From the NCBI RefSeq assembly GCF_027579695.1, contig NC_083578.1, positions 1,938,768 to 2,002,767 of the forward strand: a stretch of DNA of 64,000 bases, in the 5' to 3' direction. The position numbers were made by a program, and so were the translations under genes. Shown piece by piece: positions 23,543 through 35,100 of the stretch. The stretch is from Neoarius graeffei. Lineage: Eukaryota; Chordata; Actinopteri; Siluriformes; Ariidae. The notes below the pieces were generated by a model. It was not told where the DNA came from. It worked only from the letters and a program-made list of their open reading frames with translations, and did not search any database. Positions within the stretch are counted from its first letter, which is position 1. Each line of letters opens with the position of its first letter.

Positions 23543-24418
23543 TCATCTCATCTCATTATCTGTAGCCGCTTTATCCTTCTACAGGGTCGCAGGCAAGCTG
23601 GAGCCTATCCCAGCTGACTACGGGCGAAAGGCGGGGTTCACCCTGGACAAGTCGCCAGGTCATCACAGGGCTGACACTTAAGGCCCTTTTCCACTACCCT
23701 TTTTCAGCTCGCTTCAGCTCACTTCAGCCCGACACGGCTCGCGTTTTGACTACCAAAAACCAGCACGACTCGGCTCGCTTCATCCCTGCTTAGCCCCTAA
23801 AACTCGCACCGTTTTGGAGTGGGGCTGAAGCAAGCCAAAGCGAGCCGAGTGAGGTTGGGGGCGTGAGCAGACACTCCCCTGTGCACTGATTGGTGAGGAG
23901 GAGTGTCCTCACATGCCCACACACGCCCCGCGAGCACGCTGGGATCTGTAAACACCGCAAACCCGGAAGGAGAAGAATTACGAATTACGAGAATTTCTGA
24001 AGCCTTATGCGCCTCGCCTCATCTATACGCTCTTGCCAGTATCTGTCCGCGTTGTCGGTGACAACAAGCCACAGCACCAAGACCAGCAACACTAACGACT
24101 CCATGTCCTCCATGTTTATTGTTTACTATTCGGGTCGTGAGACTACCGCTTAAAAGCTCACTGATGTCACTGTTTGCGCTGCTTAACGACATCACGTGAC
24201 GTCCACCCACTTTCGCTAACTCCACCCAATGTGTCCACCCACTTCCAGCCAGCACGGTTCAGCGCGGTTGTAGTCGAAATGCAATTCCAACAGCCCCGCT
24301 CAGCTCGACTCAGCCCAACTCAGCACGGCACAGCCGCGTTTGTAGTGGAAAAGCGGCAATAGACACAGACAACCATTCACACTCACATTCACACCTACGC
24401 TCAATTTAGAGTCACCAG
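23543..24418 (-). mobile_element. tRNA-headed SINE, copy 8, split and truncated
   Basis: The SINE tail half (23543-23677) and a short middle part (24361-24418) are separated by a 680-bp Harbinger-like insertion. The head is lost where another repeat begins at GTCACCAG. Its junction with the satellite (GGCGGTGTGTCTCATC) equals that of copy 6. Confidence 0.9.
23678..24360. mobile_element. Harbinger-like non-autonomous element inside SINE copy 8
   Basis: Ends AGGCCCTTTTCCACTACC and, reverse-complemented, TTGCCGCTTTTCCACTACA, with internal CAGCTCGCTTCAGCTC-type subterminal repeats. The SINE reads continuously across it (CTGACAC then TAGACACAG). The 3-bp target duplication has decayed. A 78-aa minus-strand frame (24019-24255) is not recognised as a protein. 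Confidence 0.78.
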
Positions 24419-24912
24419 GCTCCGCTTGTAGCCAAAAGGATGGGGCTAGTTTGTGCAGTACGAAGAATTGATAAACAGCATTGAAACATTACTTTTTGAT
24501 TGTTTCTTATTTTCCCATTATTTTAAATTTAAAGGAAATTATTTCACCAAACACCACTAAATAAAAACTCTTAAAAACAGTTTAAGCAAACCCTTGAAAA
24601 ACACTTGGGAAAAAATGTGTATGTGGTACAGACTCCAAACTTGTGGTCATTATCTCCAAACTTCTTAATATCTAGAACCTGTTTATTAATTAATACGCAT
24701 TTTGAAAAATTATTTAATTTCAAGGCCTCCCCCACTGCTTTCTGTCACTCTGACTACGTCACAGTCACTGTTGCGCTGATTGGTCAGAGCGTTGGCCTAT
24801 ACGCACAGAGACAGTTTGAAAGACAGCGGTTTGTTCCTCCTACCCGCTTCGGAAATGTCTACGGATCGAGGCCAGACTAAATATTCACATTTAGTCTGGC
24901 TCACCAGGCTAA
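24412..24912. repeat. unclassified insertion bounded by TCACCAGGCT direct repeats
   Basis: TCACCAGGCT occurs at about 24413 and 24900, and a hairpin GCCAGACTAAAT / ATTTAGTCTGGC lies at 24870-24899. The SINE is interrupted exactly at the left copy, consistent with a transposon insertion. Family unknown. Confidence 0.5.
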
Positions 24913-25587
24913 AATAGGGCATTATTTAGGAATAAGGATTATTCAGAATTGGTCTTTAGTACTGAGAAAAGCATCATGCCCTGTGTTCCAGCTATTGGAG
25001 ACGACCATTCTGTGTGAGCAGCACAGTTGTGCAATATTAACACACTGAATATCTTATTTAGAATGAGTTGTGTTGTGAATCCAATAAATTCTAATATAAC
25101 ATTTGTTTTGTGACAAATTATTTATAAATATTTAACTTTAAATACTGTTTGTAATATTGCTGCTTTGCAAAGGGTTTAATTTTTTTGAGTGTTGGTCCTG
25201 CTTCCTAATTTAAAAATGCAATTTGTCTTTTTAAATTCCAAGTTTTATAGTAAAGCTAAATTTTGAATAATTTATCCTAAAGCACTTTGCATGAACATTT
25301 GTTTCGTGTTTTATGAAACAAAACTTAATTTTTATTCAAACACAGCAGTAACGTTGAGCAGTAAATCAAACAGCATTCAACTCCGAAAAGAAATAAAGCT
25401 TTCATATATAACTATATGTTTATTTACACTATATACATTCATACAGTCCCCATAAAATAACAGCCATATAAATTAAATATATTTCAATGGATTGCTGAAG
25501 TGCGTATTTGGAAATTTACAGTGTTCTGGTATACCGCACTTTTGACAAACACATCAAGAGCAGTGTGTGTGTGAGTGAGTGAGAGAG
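24913..25587. other. AT-rich intergenic stretch
   Basis: No gene or recognisable element. It probably includes the 3' UTR of the minus-strand secreted gene, whose stop codon is at 25588. Confidence 0.5.
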
Positions 25588-26975
25588 TTATCCGTATGAG
25601 AGCGTGATGAAGGGTGTGTGAAGCAGCCGTACCCCGTGACTCTCACACGGCAGTGGCGTGTTCAGCTCCACTGTGCTGCAGTGTAAAACCAGGCCCAGCT
25701 CTACAGGAACCTGCAGGGGGTGCGCCACCTTTCTGTCTCCACCCTGCATCTCAGTGGGCCTTGCTTTGGAAGCCTGGATTGTGTGCAGACCTCCAAGACG
25801 CCAGATCTCCATTACGCTGGAGCCTCCACGCTTCCCTCCGAGAGCCTGAAGAGCCTGGAAGAGGAAGAGCAGATCCACCCTGACTTCCAGCACGCCATCG
25901 TTCCTCCACACACTGTACCTACCAAGAGAGACAGAATATTTCAGTTGTATAAGTTTACTGAAGTACATGTTCAGCGGTGAAGAACTGGTGTTGGTCTGCA
26001 CTCTGTGATGCGTCTCACCTCGTAGGCAGGTGCCGTTTCTCCAGCCAGGGCAGCAGGGGCTGGATGTTCAGCTGGTGCGGGTTGGAAACGTCAAGATGAA
26101 CCTCAGCTCTCAGGATCGGTGCTGACCACACGTCCTCGCTCAGCACAAATTCAACTGCAGAGCCTTGAAAACGAACATTATTTCATTTCCTATAATCAGC
26201 CATGTTAATCACAGCAGAGTCACTCTGCCATTCAGCGGAGCTTTAAACCGAGGGGCTGCGGATTTATTTCGGAGGGAGGTTCTAAAAAGCATGTAATATA
26301 TGTATATACTTTTTGTTTACCTTATAATATATGTCTTCGAGTGGTCGTTAATTGTACTCATTCATTTTTAAAATAATGCACATTTTGAGAGGTTAAATAT
26401 AATTCCAGAACAAAATACACAGGTTACCGAACCGGTCCTGAAAACTGACCCCCCCTGTGAGTGGGACGAATGGTACAGTCCGTCCCGCGTGCAGTTTCAC
26501 GGATTAAAGTTTACAGTTTAATTTAAATAAAAGGCGGGAATTCAGTGTTGGTGAATTATTCATGAGATGAGCAGAAGCAGCCCTGTGAGCTCTGATAAAG
26601 GGAAGAAAGTAATAAGAGGGAAAATGGAGTTAAACTGACAGAGTGCTGACCTGCAGTCCCCCGGCCCTGCAGCCCTTTCACCCCTCCGCAGCGGTGGCCC
26701 AGCCGGCAGCACCTGTACACCCGCCGGATGAAGCGGAAGAGCGGCTGCTGCGGGAACACCGGGCGCTGCGGGCCATCCTCAGACATGGGCGCCACTTTCA
26801 GGCGGTACACGCGGCTCCAGTCTGCGGCCGCTGAGGCGGGCTGACTGCCGGTCCACGGCGCGGTGAGCTGGCTGCACTGCCCCGCTGCAGGAGAGCGCGG
26901 CATCCGCCCGGGCAACCACCGACTCCTGGCCCCCGCAAAACAGCTCCAGAGCGCGAACACAATTAGAGGCGTCAT
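25588..26975 (-). CDS. Unrecognised secreted protein, 3 exons, 266 aa
   Basis: Exons 26975-26651, 26163-26019 and 25918-25588 join in frame with GT-AG borders (801 nt including TAA). The N-terminus MTPLIVFALWSCFAGARSRW looks like a signal peptide. Then come a basic/proline-rich stretch, a cysteine cluster RRVYRCCRLGHRCGG (about residues 88-102), a segment EFVLSEDVWSAPILRAEVHL followed by LNIQPLLPWLEKRHLPTRYS, a hydrophobic VDLLFLFQALQAL, and a C-terminus VELGLVLHCSTVELN then FITLSYG. No transmembrane anchor is seen apart from the signal. The middle part vaguely recalls a TGF-beta-family prodomain (a beta-strand segment, then ...NIQPLLPWL), but there is no furin site or cystine-knot ligand, so I do not name it. 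It lies between hnf1a and hps4 on the same strand. Confidence 0.8.
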
Positions 26976-27090
26976 GTTTAAAACAGAAAGAGAAAAATAA
27001 TTAGAGTTGCTTTTTACAGAGCCGATCCGGTGCTCCCTCAGACCGCCGCGGCTCCGCGCTCACTGTTTAACCGGTGGTACAATCCTCTGG

Positions 27091-27130
27091 GCGACGTCAC
27101 GAGCTCATTTGCATATTAATGACGTGATTG
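27091..27130. promoter_or_regulatory. candidate promoter cluster: CRE-like, octamer, CRE-like
   Basis: Within 160 bp upstream of the secreted-gene start codon: CGACGTCAC (27093-27100), ATTTGCAT octamer (27107-27114) and TAATGACGTGAT (27118-27129). Motif matches only; no functional evidence. Confidence 0.4.
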
Positions 27131-29267
27131 TGGTCATTTACGGATCAAAACGTGCTACTGATGAAAAAGTAAACAACTTTAATAACTCCATTGCTTACTA
27201 TATATATATAAAACGGTGAAGTAACTTATTCATCGAAAATGTTTCGGGGGGAAAAAACCGCCGGAAAAATTAATTTTAAAAAATGTAATTATTTTTCTCT
27301 TTTAATCATGACACCTTTAATTCCGTTCGTGGGCGGATGCCTCGGGCCGCTCGCGAGCACGCTCTTATCTGATTGGTCATTCTTCGTCCAATGAACTTCA
27401 GCGCTCTCGTGCACGTTTCATTCAGGCATTTTTCCTTCTTGGAGTCGACTCGCACTTCCAGGCTCATGGAAAAGGATTCAAATCCTTATAACACAGGGTT
27501 AGTCCCAATGATGTCCACACTGAACTGAAGGATGATTCCGCTCCTGCACGCCGCGGGTGACGGGTTAAACGGTGCTGTTGCTCGCTGCCTTGCACATGCA
27601 TGTTTTGTGAATTAAGTGTTAACATAATTTTGACTAACCCTGTATATAAATTTGTTGGTCGCTTTGTCTTTTTTGACAGAAAAACAATCAGAATGAGTGT
27701 CATAATAAATGACCAGGATCTTTACCAACATTTCTGATTCAGCTATCATTTATGATTTACATATGATTCGTGAACAACAGACCTTTTAGTGATTTGCTTT
27801 AGTGTAACACGCAGGTTAGCACTCAGTTACATGCTTTATCTTTACACATTGTTTTCTAAAGTAAAATACACCAAAGCTTCAGAGTCGACTCACGATTCCC
27901 AAATCCTAGAATCAGTGAATCGAATCCCTGCAATTGACTCCCCAAATCCTCTACACAGGAGTTAAGGATTTATCAGGAGCAGGATGGAGAAAGTAACTAA
28001 TATGTGCTTTGAAAGTCATTGTTTTTCTAAGTCCCTTAAAAAATAAATAGTTTAAGAGGTTAATAAACCAAATCTGGCCTCAAATTCACCACAAGTTAGC
28101 ATCAAGTGAGCTTGGTCACTGCAAAAAGGGCTTGAAACTCTGGGACAATGACAAAAGGGTGTATGTACCGAGTGTAATTGGAGGCCTTCCCCCAGCCTGT
28201 GCAGGTTTTTGTGTCTCTAGGCGCCCATTTACACCCCCATAGAGGTTTTAAATGCTCCTGCATAATGAGGCCCTTCAGTGCACAGCTTAATGCAGACTAT
28301 TCCCATTTACAACCCCGTAATGAGCCCTAATTACACTGCATGTGCACCATTACCAACACAACACTCATTTGCACACGAAATGACACCAGCTGAGAGAGCA
28401 CAAAACTTTCTTTTTCTGACCCCAGAGCACAATCAATAGCAGGTCGAGGGGCCTGAGAGTCTGTGGGGCCCAAGGCGACAGAGTTGCCTTCAGAATCACT
28501 TCACTTGCACTCAGTAACACACACATACAGTACAGGAAAGGTGTTGCATCTCAGAGTTTTTTAGGTGAACACCAAGAACTGATTCATATATACTAATGAG
28601 CCATTCATATTTCTTTTTCAAATGTTGCTAATAATTTATTCATTAATTTATTTTCAGTAACCACTTAAAATGCTTGTACACAAACCTTTCAACATCTGAA
28701 CCATTCCATTTGTGTGAATCGTGACTCGTGTATTTGACTCTGAACTGTGTTCCTACAGCCGAAGCTATAGTGTAGTAACGTTATTGTGTTAATTCAAAAG
28801 GTATAGTAAAATTTCATTAAACAACTTCAGACCTAGTTCCTGAAAGTGGTCAAAACGTTTAAATGTTCCTGGACGTCATTGAGCCAACCCTTTACTATTT
28901 TTATTACCTGTCCAAGTCAAATTCATTTACACACATTAGAAGGAATCTGACAGGTTGCTGACTCCGGGATCTGATCTGGAAGGTTCCTGCTGGAGAGGGA
29001 CTGCTGGGCCGCAACCTGGAAATGAAGTTTAAGTGTGGCCGAGAGAAGGGTTATTTATATGACCACTAATAAAGTCAGATGAGAACAATGCAGCATAAAT
29101 TAACAGGGAAAACACAGTGAGAAAGTGAACTGGAGCTATAGTGGAAAAGGGGAATAATTACAACAAAAATGAAATAAATTGCTACAGCACTTCAGTAACT
29201 GAGTGAACATGAATTCAGCAGTAATACTACATTTTATACAACAAATATTACCTTTATACTTAAGTGT
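27131..29267. other. intergenic region without recognised features
   Basis: About 2.1 kb of unique-looking sequence with only short open frames. Nothing resembles a known protein or transposon. Confidence 0.5.
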
Positions 29268-29269
29268 TC

Positions 29270-30874
29270 CAACCCCAATTCCAAAAAAGTTGGGACAAAG
29301 TACAAATTGTAAATAGAAACGGAATGCAATAATTTACAAATCTCAAAAACTGATATTGTATTCACAATAGAACATAGACAACATATCAAATGTCGAAAGT
29401 GAGACATTTTGAAATTTCATGACAAATATTGGCTCATTTGAAATTTCATGACAGCAACACATCTCAAAAAAGTTGGGACAGGGGCAAGAAGAGGCTGGAA
29501 AAGTTAAAGGTACAAAAAAGGAACAGCTGGAGGACCAAATTGCAACTCATTAGGTCAACTGGCAATAGGTCATTAACATGACTGGGTATAAAAAGAGCAT
29601 CTTGGAGTGGCAGCGGCTCTCAGAAGTAAAGATGGGAAGAGGATCACCAATCCCCCTAATTCTGCGCCGACAAATAGTGGAGCAATATCAGAAAGGAGTT
29701 CGACAGTGTAGAATTGCAAAGAGTTTGAACATATCATCATCTACAGTGCATAATATCATCAAAAGATTCAGAGAATCTGGAAGAATCTCTGTGCGTAAGA
29801 GTCAAGGCCAGAAAACCATACTGAGTGCCCGTGATCTTCGGGCCCTTAGACGCCACTGCATCACATACAGGCATGCTTCTGTATTGGAAATCACAAAATG
29901 GGCTCAGGAATATTTCCAGAGAACATTATCTGTGAACACAATTCACTGTGCCATCCGCCGTTGCCAGCTAAAACTCTATAGTTCAAAGAAGAAGCCGTAT
30001 CTAAACATGATCCAGAAGCGCAGATGTCTTCTCTGGGCCAAGGCTCATTTAAAATGGACTGTGGCAAAGTGGAAAACTGTTCTGTGGTCAGACGAATCAA
30101 AATTTGAAGTTCTTTATGGAAATCAGGGACGCCGTGTCATTCGGACTAAAGAGGAGAAGGACGACCCAAGTTGTTATCAGCGCTCAGTTCAGAAGCCTGC
30201 ATCTCTGATGGTATGGGGTTGCATTAGTGCGTGTGGCATGGGCAGCTTACACATCTGGAAAGACACCATCAATGCTGAAAGGTATATCCAGGTTCTAGAG
30301 CAACATATGCTCCCATCCAGACGACGTCTCTTTCAGGGAAGACCTTGCATTTTCCAACATGACAATGCCAAACCACATACTGCATCAATTACAGCATCAT
30401 GGCTGCGTAGAAGAAGGGTCCGGGTACTGAACTGGCCAGCCTGCAGTCCAGATCTTTCACCCATAGAAAACATTTGGCGCATCATAAAACGGAAGATACG
30501 ACAAAAAAGACCTAAGACAGTTGAGCAACTAGAATCCTACATTAGACAAGAATGGGTTAACATTCCTCTCCCTAAACTTGAGCAACTTGTCTCCTCAGTC
30601 CCCAGACGTTTACAGACTGTTGTAAAGAGAAAAGGGGATGTCTCACAGTGGGAAACATGGCCTTGTCCCAACTTTTTTGAGATGTGTTGTTGTCATGAAA
30701 TTTAAAATCACCTAATTTTTCTCTTTAAATGAAACATTTTCTCAGTTTAAACATTTGATATGTCATCTATGTTCTATTCTGAATAAAATATGGAATTTTG
30801 AAACTTCCACATCATTGCATTCCGTTTTTATTTACAGTTTGTACTTTGTCCCAACTTTTTTGGAATCGGGGTTG
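29270..30874 (+). mobile_element. Tc1-like transposon D, near-intact
   Basis: About 1.6 kb with termini CAACCCCAATTCCAAAAAAG and CTTTTTTGGAATCGGGGTTG. The right flank keeps TA; the left flank reads TC, a probable point change. Subterminal repeats (AGTTGGGACAAAGTACAAA and CATCTCAAAAAAGTTGGGAC) suggest inner and outer transposase sites. Intergenic between the secreted gene and hps4. Confidence 0.95.
29578..30705 (+). CDS. Tc1-like DD34E transposase (element D), uninterrupted, stop-loss extension
   Basis: Open frame of 375 codons. The real start is probably the Met at 29632 ([20 protein letters not shown]), giving 357 aa. Order: paired-like helix-turn-helix DNA-binding region (residues about 1-110, with GRISVRK linker), then a DDE catalytic domain with WSDESKF (Asp 1), [12 protein letters not shown] (Asp 2) and [13 protein letters not shown] (Glu) 34 residues after Asp 2. 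Compared with copy E it has about 11 substitutions, including several that create Cys or lose Arg ([17 protein letters not shown]). The ancestral TAG stop is mutated to TGG, adding 18 residues that read into the 3' end. It cuts and pastes DNA at TA sites; whether this copy is active is unknown. Confidence 0.93.
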   Translation: MTGYKKSILEWQRLSEVKMGRGSPIPLILRRQIVEQYQKGVRQCRIAKSLNISSSTVHNIIKRFRESGRISVRKSQGQKTILSARDLRALRRHCITYRHASVLEITKWAQEYFQRTLSVNTIHCAIRRCQLKLYSSKKKPYLNMIQKRRCLLWAKAHLKWTVAKWKTVLWSDESKFEVLYGNQGRRVIRTKEEKDDPSCYQRSVQKPASLMVWGCISACGMGSLHIWKDTINAERYIQVLEQHMLPSRRRLFQGRPCIFQHDNAKPHTASITASWLRRRRVRVLNWPACSPDLSPIENIWRIIKRKIRQKRPKTVEQLESYIRQEWVNIPLPKLEQLVSSVPRRLQTVVKRKGDVSQWETWPCPNFFEMCCCHEI

Positions 30875-31476
30875 TAAAACAAAAATATGCTTTTATACGT
30901 GCAGGAAGATTAGGGAACCAAACTGGACTTTTCCTTTATGAGGTGGGTATCTTTCGTACCTTTAGCGTCTTTCATCTCAAAATGTAGACCTTTAAATAAA
31001 TATTTAAACTACATGTACAGTTGCAGGAAAAAGATACTAAAGGTACTAAAAAGGTGTAGACTTAAGGGTACTACTGCAGAAAACAACGAAAGGTACAGTT
31101 TAGTACCCTTTTTACTGCAAGTGTGTATGTTTTAGTAGGAAATGTACACCCCCTCCCACACACATACGGGACAAAAACTAAGAAAAATACAAAAAGTATA
31201 TAAAATAACCATAAGAATTTTGGAATGTTAGGTAGTTGTTGAGGTATTTATCTCAAACTTGCAACATGGTATAAAGTGGGGAGTGAATTTAGACACTAAG
31301 TAGTGTGTAGGAGTCTTTATTTCATGCCCTACGTAGTGCTCCATACACTGGAGTGCAAGTTCATTAGTTATTACATTGCTAATACACTGAATCTGTATGT
31401 AAAAGTCATTAATAATCACAGGCAGGCGGGGTGTGTGTGTGTGCACGCGCACAGAGAGAGTGAGTGAGTGAGTAGT
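30875..31476. other. intergenic / hps4 3' flank
   Basis: No gene. Contains a short CA/TG tract near 31432-31446. The hps4 3' UTR probably occupies its right part; no strong poly(A) signal was chosen. Confidence 0.45.
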
Positions 31477-32113
31477 TCAGAGAAGGTTAACTCCATGTTT
31501 GAGTAAGCGATGACGAGCTTTACTCGGTAGAGAGAAGGCGCTGTCCTGGCCATTCGGTATCCCAGAATTCCTTGTGGGTGCCCCCTGCTGGACAAAGAAG
31601 GTCTCCTGCGCTGCAGTGCGAGTGGCATAAAGAGTACAACCGGCACTCCTGTAATACACACATTTCAGCTCATAGTATATCTAACACACACCCCCACACT
31701 CAGCCTCTCCCTCTCACACACACACACACATACACACACCTGATAATGGCTTCCTGTAGCATGTCCTCATGTGAGAAGTGGGAGTGTAACAGCGCTGTGG
31801 CTTTCACAAATGCGCGATCCTGAGGTCCTGTAGAATGTCTACACGTATTTGCTAACACACACAAAATCATCCTCAAAACCAGACTAGCTCCTATTGGCTG
31901 TTTCTTTCAGCTTTTGTGTGCATGCACGCATGTATGTATGTGTGTGTGTGTGTGTGTGTGTGTACACAAGTGTGGGAGTGTCTTACTGGCGATTGTGTTC
32001 TGGATGCGGTCATAGTGGGCAAAAGTGTACGGCGTCGCAGGGCTCTCAGATGCAGGTGCGATTGTCCTCAGGTGAGCTTCGAGTCCGTTCAGAGACGCCA
32101 GACTACTGTGGTA

Positions 32114-32161
<48 letters not shown>

Positions 32162-35100
32162 CAAGAGTGTCAGCTGACCACAGAGACTCATGGGCTGTGT
32201 ACCAAATGACATACATTACTGAATTAAACAGTATGCACATTAAGAAGTGTCCTGCTGATTATGTGTCTGGTTGTCATGGTAACTGGGAAACCTTTGTCTC
32301 GGTAAGGTACCTTGAGTGGCGTCCTATATAATGTAGTAGTATAATGGTTTGGGATGCGCGCGCACACACACACAGCTCACCACTTCCTGTCTGGCACTAG
32401 GGTGTGTGTTGAAGCCAGGTTCCACCAGCAGCACGAGTACGAGCCCTCTGACCCGGTGTTCATACAGCAGCAAGGGCTCGAGAACCATGTCCTGCTCCTC
32501 ACACACCCTCACACACTCCTCCTCTCCGTCACTCCTCCTCTCTCTGATGTCATTCACTTGCTCCGCCCCTTCTTCCTCTTCGTCATCTCTGAGAGCTCGG
32601 AGATTCTCATCCTCACTGCTGCTGTGGTTCAGGTACCCAGCATTGACATCAACCTGCTCCTGCTCACTGTCCTCACCTTTACCTGGTGCTGAACCCTCAA
32701 ACAGAAGCATCTCTTTGGCCATGGCAGGATCATGTGACACAGCGGCATCTCCTTCTCCTGGCTGGCTCGCCACGCTGGAACGAAACGGCGTGCTCACTAA
32801 TGAGGGACACGAGCTGAAGCTTGCATCATCAGAGAGGGAGGAGTTAGGGGAGGATGTCAGAATCTGACTGAACGATTGCTCGGTGTTTGGAGTGTCAGAG
32901 AGTGTGCGGGAAAGGAGGCGGGGCTTCACTGGTCGTTCAGGAGATTCAGATCTAAGGTTAAATAAACGATTTTTAAAGACTGAATCATGAATAAATGTGA
33001 ATGTGATTGTAATGTCTTGGCACCTGCAGGACACGGAGTTGTCCACTAGCGGGCGGCGCAGCGTGTGCAGCTCAGCAGGCGTCACAAACACTGATGTTGT
33101 GGTCACATTGGAATGGGGCGTGGACAGAAATGAGCTCCTCCCAGTGGCTGGCTTGTTCAGTTCCTGAAACAGGAGGGCGGGGCTTATTAAACACTCGCTT
33201 AACCTGGTATTACAATTATGTTAATTAGTTAACTAATTAGTTATCATACTACTTATGTAGCTACTAGAGATGCGCGGATGGCGGTTGCAGCCGCGGAGTC
33301 CGCAGATAATCCGCGGATCGGGCGGGTGAACTAGCGAAAAATAAAAATTTAATTAAATTCGGGCGGGTGGCGGTTGAAGCACTGAAATAAATAACAAAAA
33401 ACATTTTAAAATATTGTTCCGAACGAAAACAAACAATTGAAAACCAAACGAATACACCTTTTCTATCAGGCAGTTGGGCCCTGTTGTTTGCATGCTGCTT
33501 TGTTTTGGCCAGAACAAATATGGCAGCGGCAGCGAAGTCGGACTCGGTACGTGAGAAACTGAAAGGAGGTGAACTGAAAACAAAGGAAAAACAAGGGCGA
33601 AAAAGTGCTGTCTGGGAAAGATTTCTTGAGGTGGTGAATCAAGATGACACCAGTGCAGGTTATGTCATGTGCAAAACTTGTGAAGCTGTTTATGTTCACG
33701 ATAGTCATAAGACGGGCACGTCTAACATGGTGCATCACAGGTGCTCTAAACCCCAAACCTCCCCAAACACCTTAGCAAGTTTCGTCCGTCGAGATCCAAA
33801 TAGAGTACCACAGGATGCCAAATCAAAATTGACAGATGCATGTGTGGACCTATGCTGTCTTGATATGCGCCCATTTGACACAGTATCTGGTGAAGGATTC
33901 CATCAAGTGGCCCAGACGTTGATTGACATAGGCGCCAAATTTGGTACAGTTGACGCTGCTGCCATCTTGCCACATAGGCAAACTGTATGTGATCAGGCAA
34001 AGCAGCAGGCATCCATTGATAAACAGAAACTTTTGGACGACATCCAGAGAGCTCCAAGTACCAACGGCGGTATTGCCATAACCACAGATATGTGGACGGA
34101 TGAGTTTAAAAAGAGGGCATACACTGTCCTTACGTGCCACTACATCTGCGAATGGAAGCCGTGTTTTGGCAACGGTGGAATTTGACCCTACGCTGAAAAA
34201 AACCAGCGAAAACCTTCACGAGCAAATTACCAGTGTGTTGGCTTCCTACAGAATACAACCCGACAAAACAGTTTTTGTCAGTGATCAGGGGTCCAATATA
34301 AAGGCCGCGCTCCGATGCTACCATTGGATTCTGTGCTCCGCACACATCCTTAACACGGTGCTGAGACATACGTTCGGTACAAAGGATGCTGATGTCGATG
34401 GCTTTCAAAATGTTCTGGACATGATCGACTACTGCAAGGAGCTTGTTGCTTACCTGAAGAGAACCGGTGCAGTGGCCAGCCTCAAGCACGCTCTGCACCA
34501 AGATTGTGATGTACGATGGAACAGCAAAATCACCATGTTGGAATCTATACGCACACAATACCAGGGCATACGAGAGCTGCTGGAGAGCGAGGACCAAGAA
34601 CATCGCCTTGATGGGATCCACCAGGACCAACTCACACAGGTGATTGACTTTCTCTCCCCTTTCAAGTTAGCAATCGGTGAGCTTGAAGGGGAACATTACC
34701 CAACCATCCACATGGTGTTACTCTGGTTTTCTAAACTTAAAAAACACTGCGAGCCCAAGTTTGGAGACGTGCCTTTCATGAGAAGTCTCCGCTCCCGTGC
34801 GTCTGCCCTTCTTGATGAGAAGATGCTCCCCACAGCTACTCATAAAATCGCCACTTTTCTTCACCCAAAATTTAAGTCCCTGAAAATGCTGACCGACAAT
34901 GACAGACAAGACGTCACCAAGCAAGTTCGCAAACTTCTACCTGAGGGAGATGAAAGCAACCCAGAGCCCATGACGGACACAGAGCAAGGTGGGTATGAGA
35001 TGGCATAGGTTATTCTGTTTAATTACACTATCCCAATTATGCATCTTTGCATTGTAGAGTATTTATGACATTTTATTTCATCTGTCTTTTGTATAGCTGG

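Noticed and set aside
24605-24880. 91-aa ORF
   Set aside because: Within an unclassified repeat insertion; no start context, no similarity noticed.
32349-32867. 172-aa plus-strand ORF, Ser/Thr-rich
   Set aside because: Antisense shadow of hps4 exon 9.
33484-35008. ZBED-like host gene
   Set aside because: Bounded by perfect hAT ends with target-site duplication and frameshifted; a transposon copy rather than a domesticated gene.
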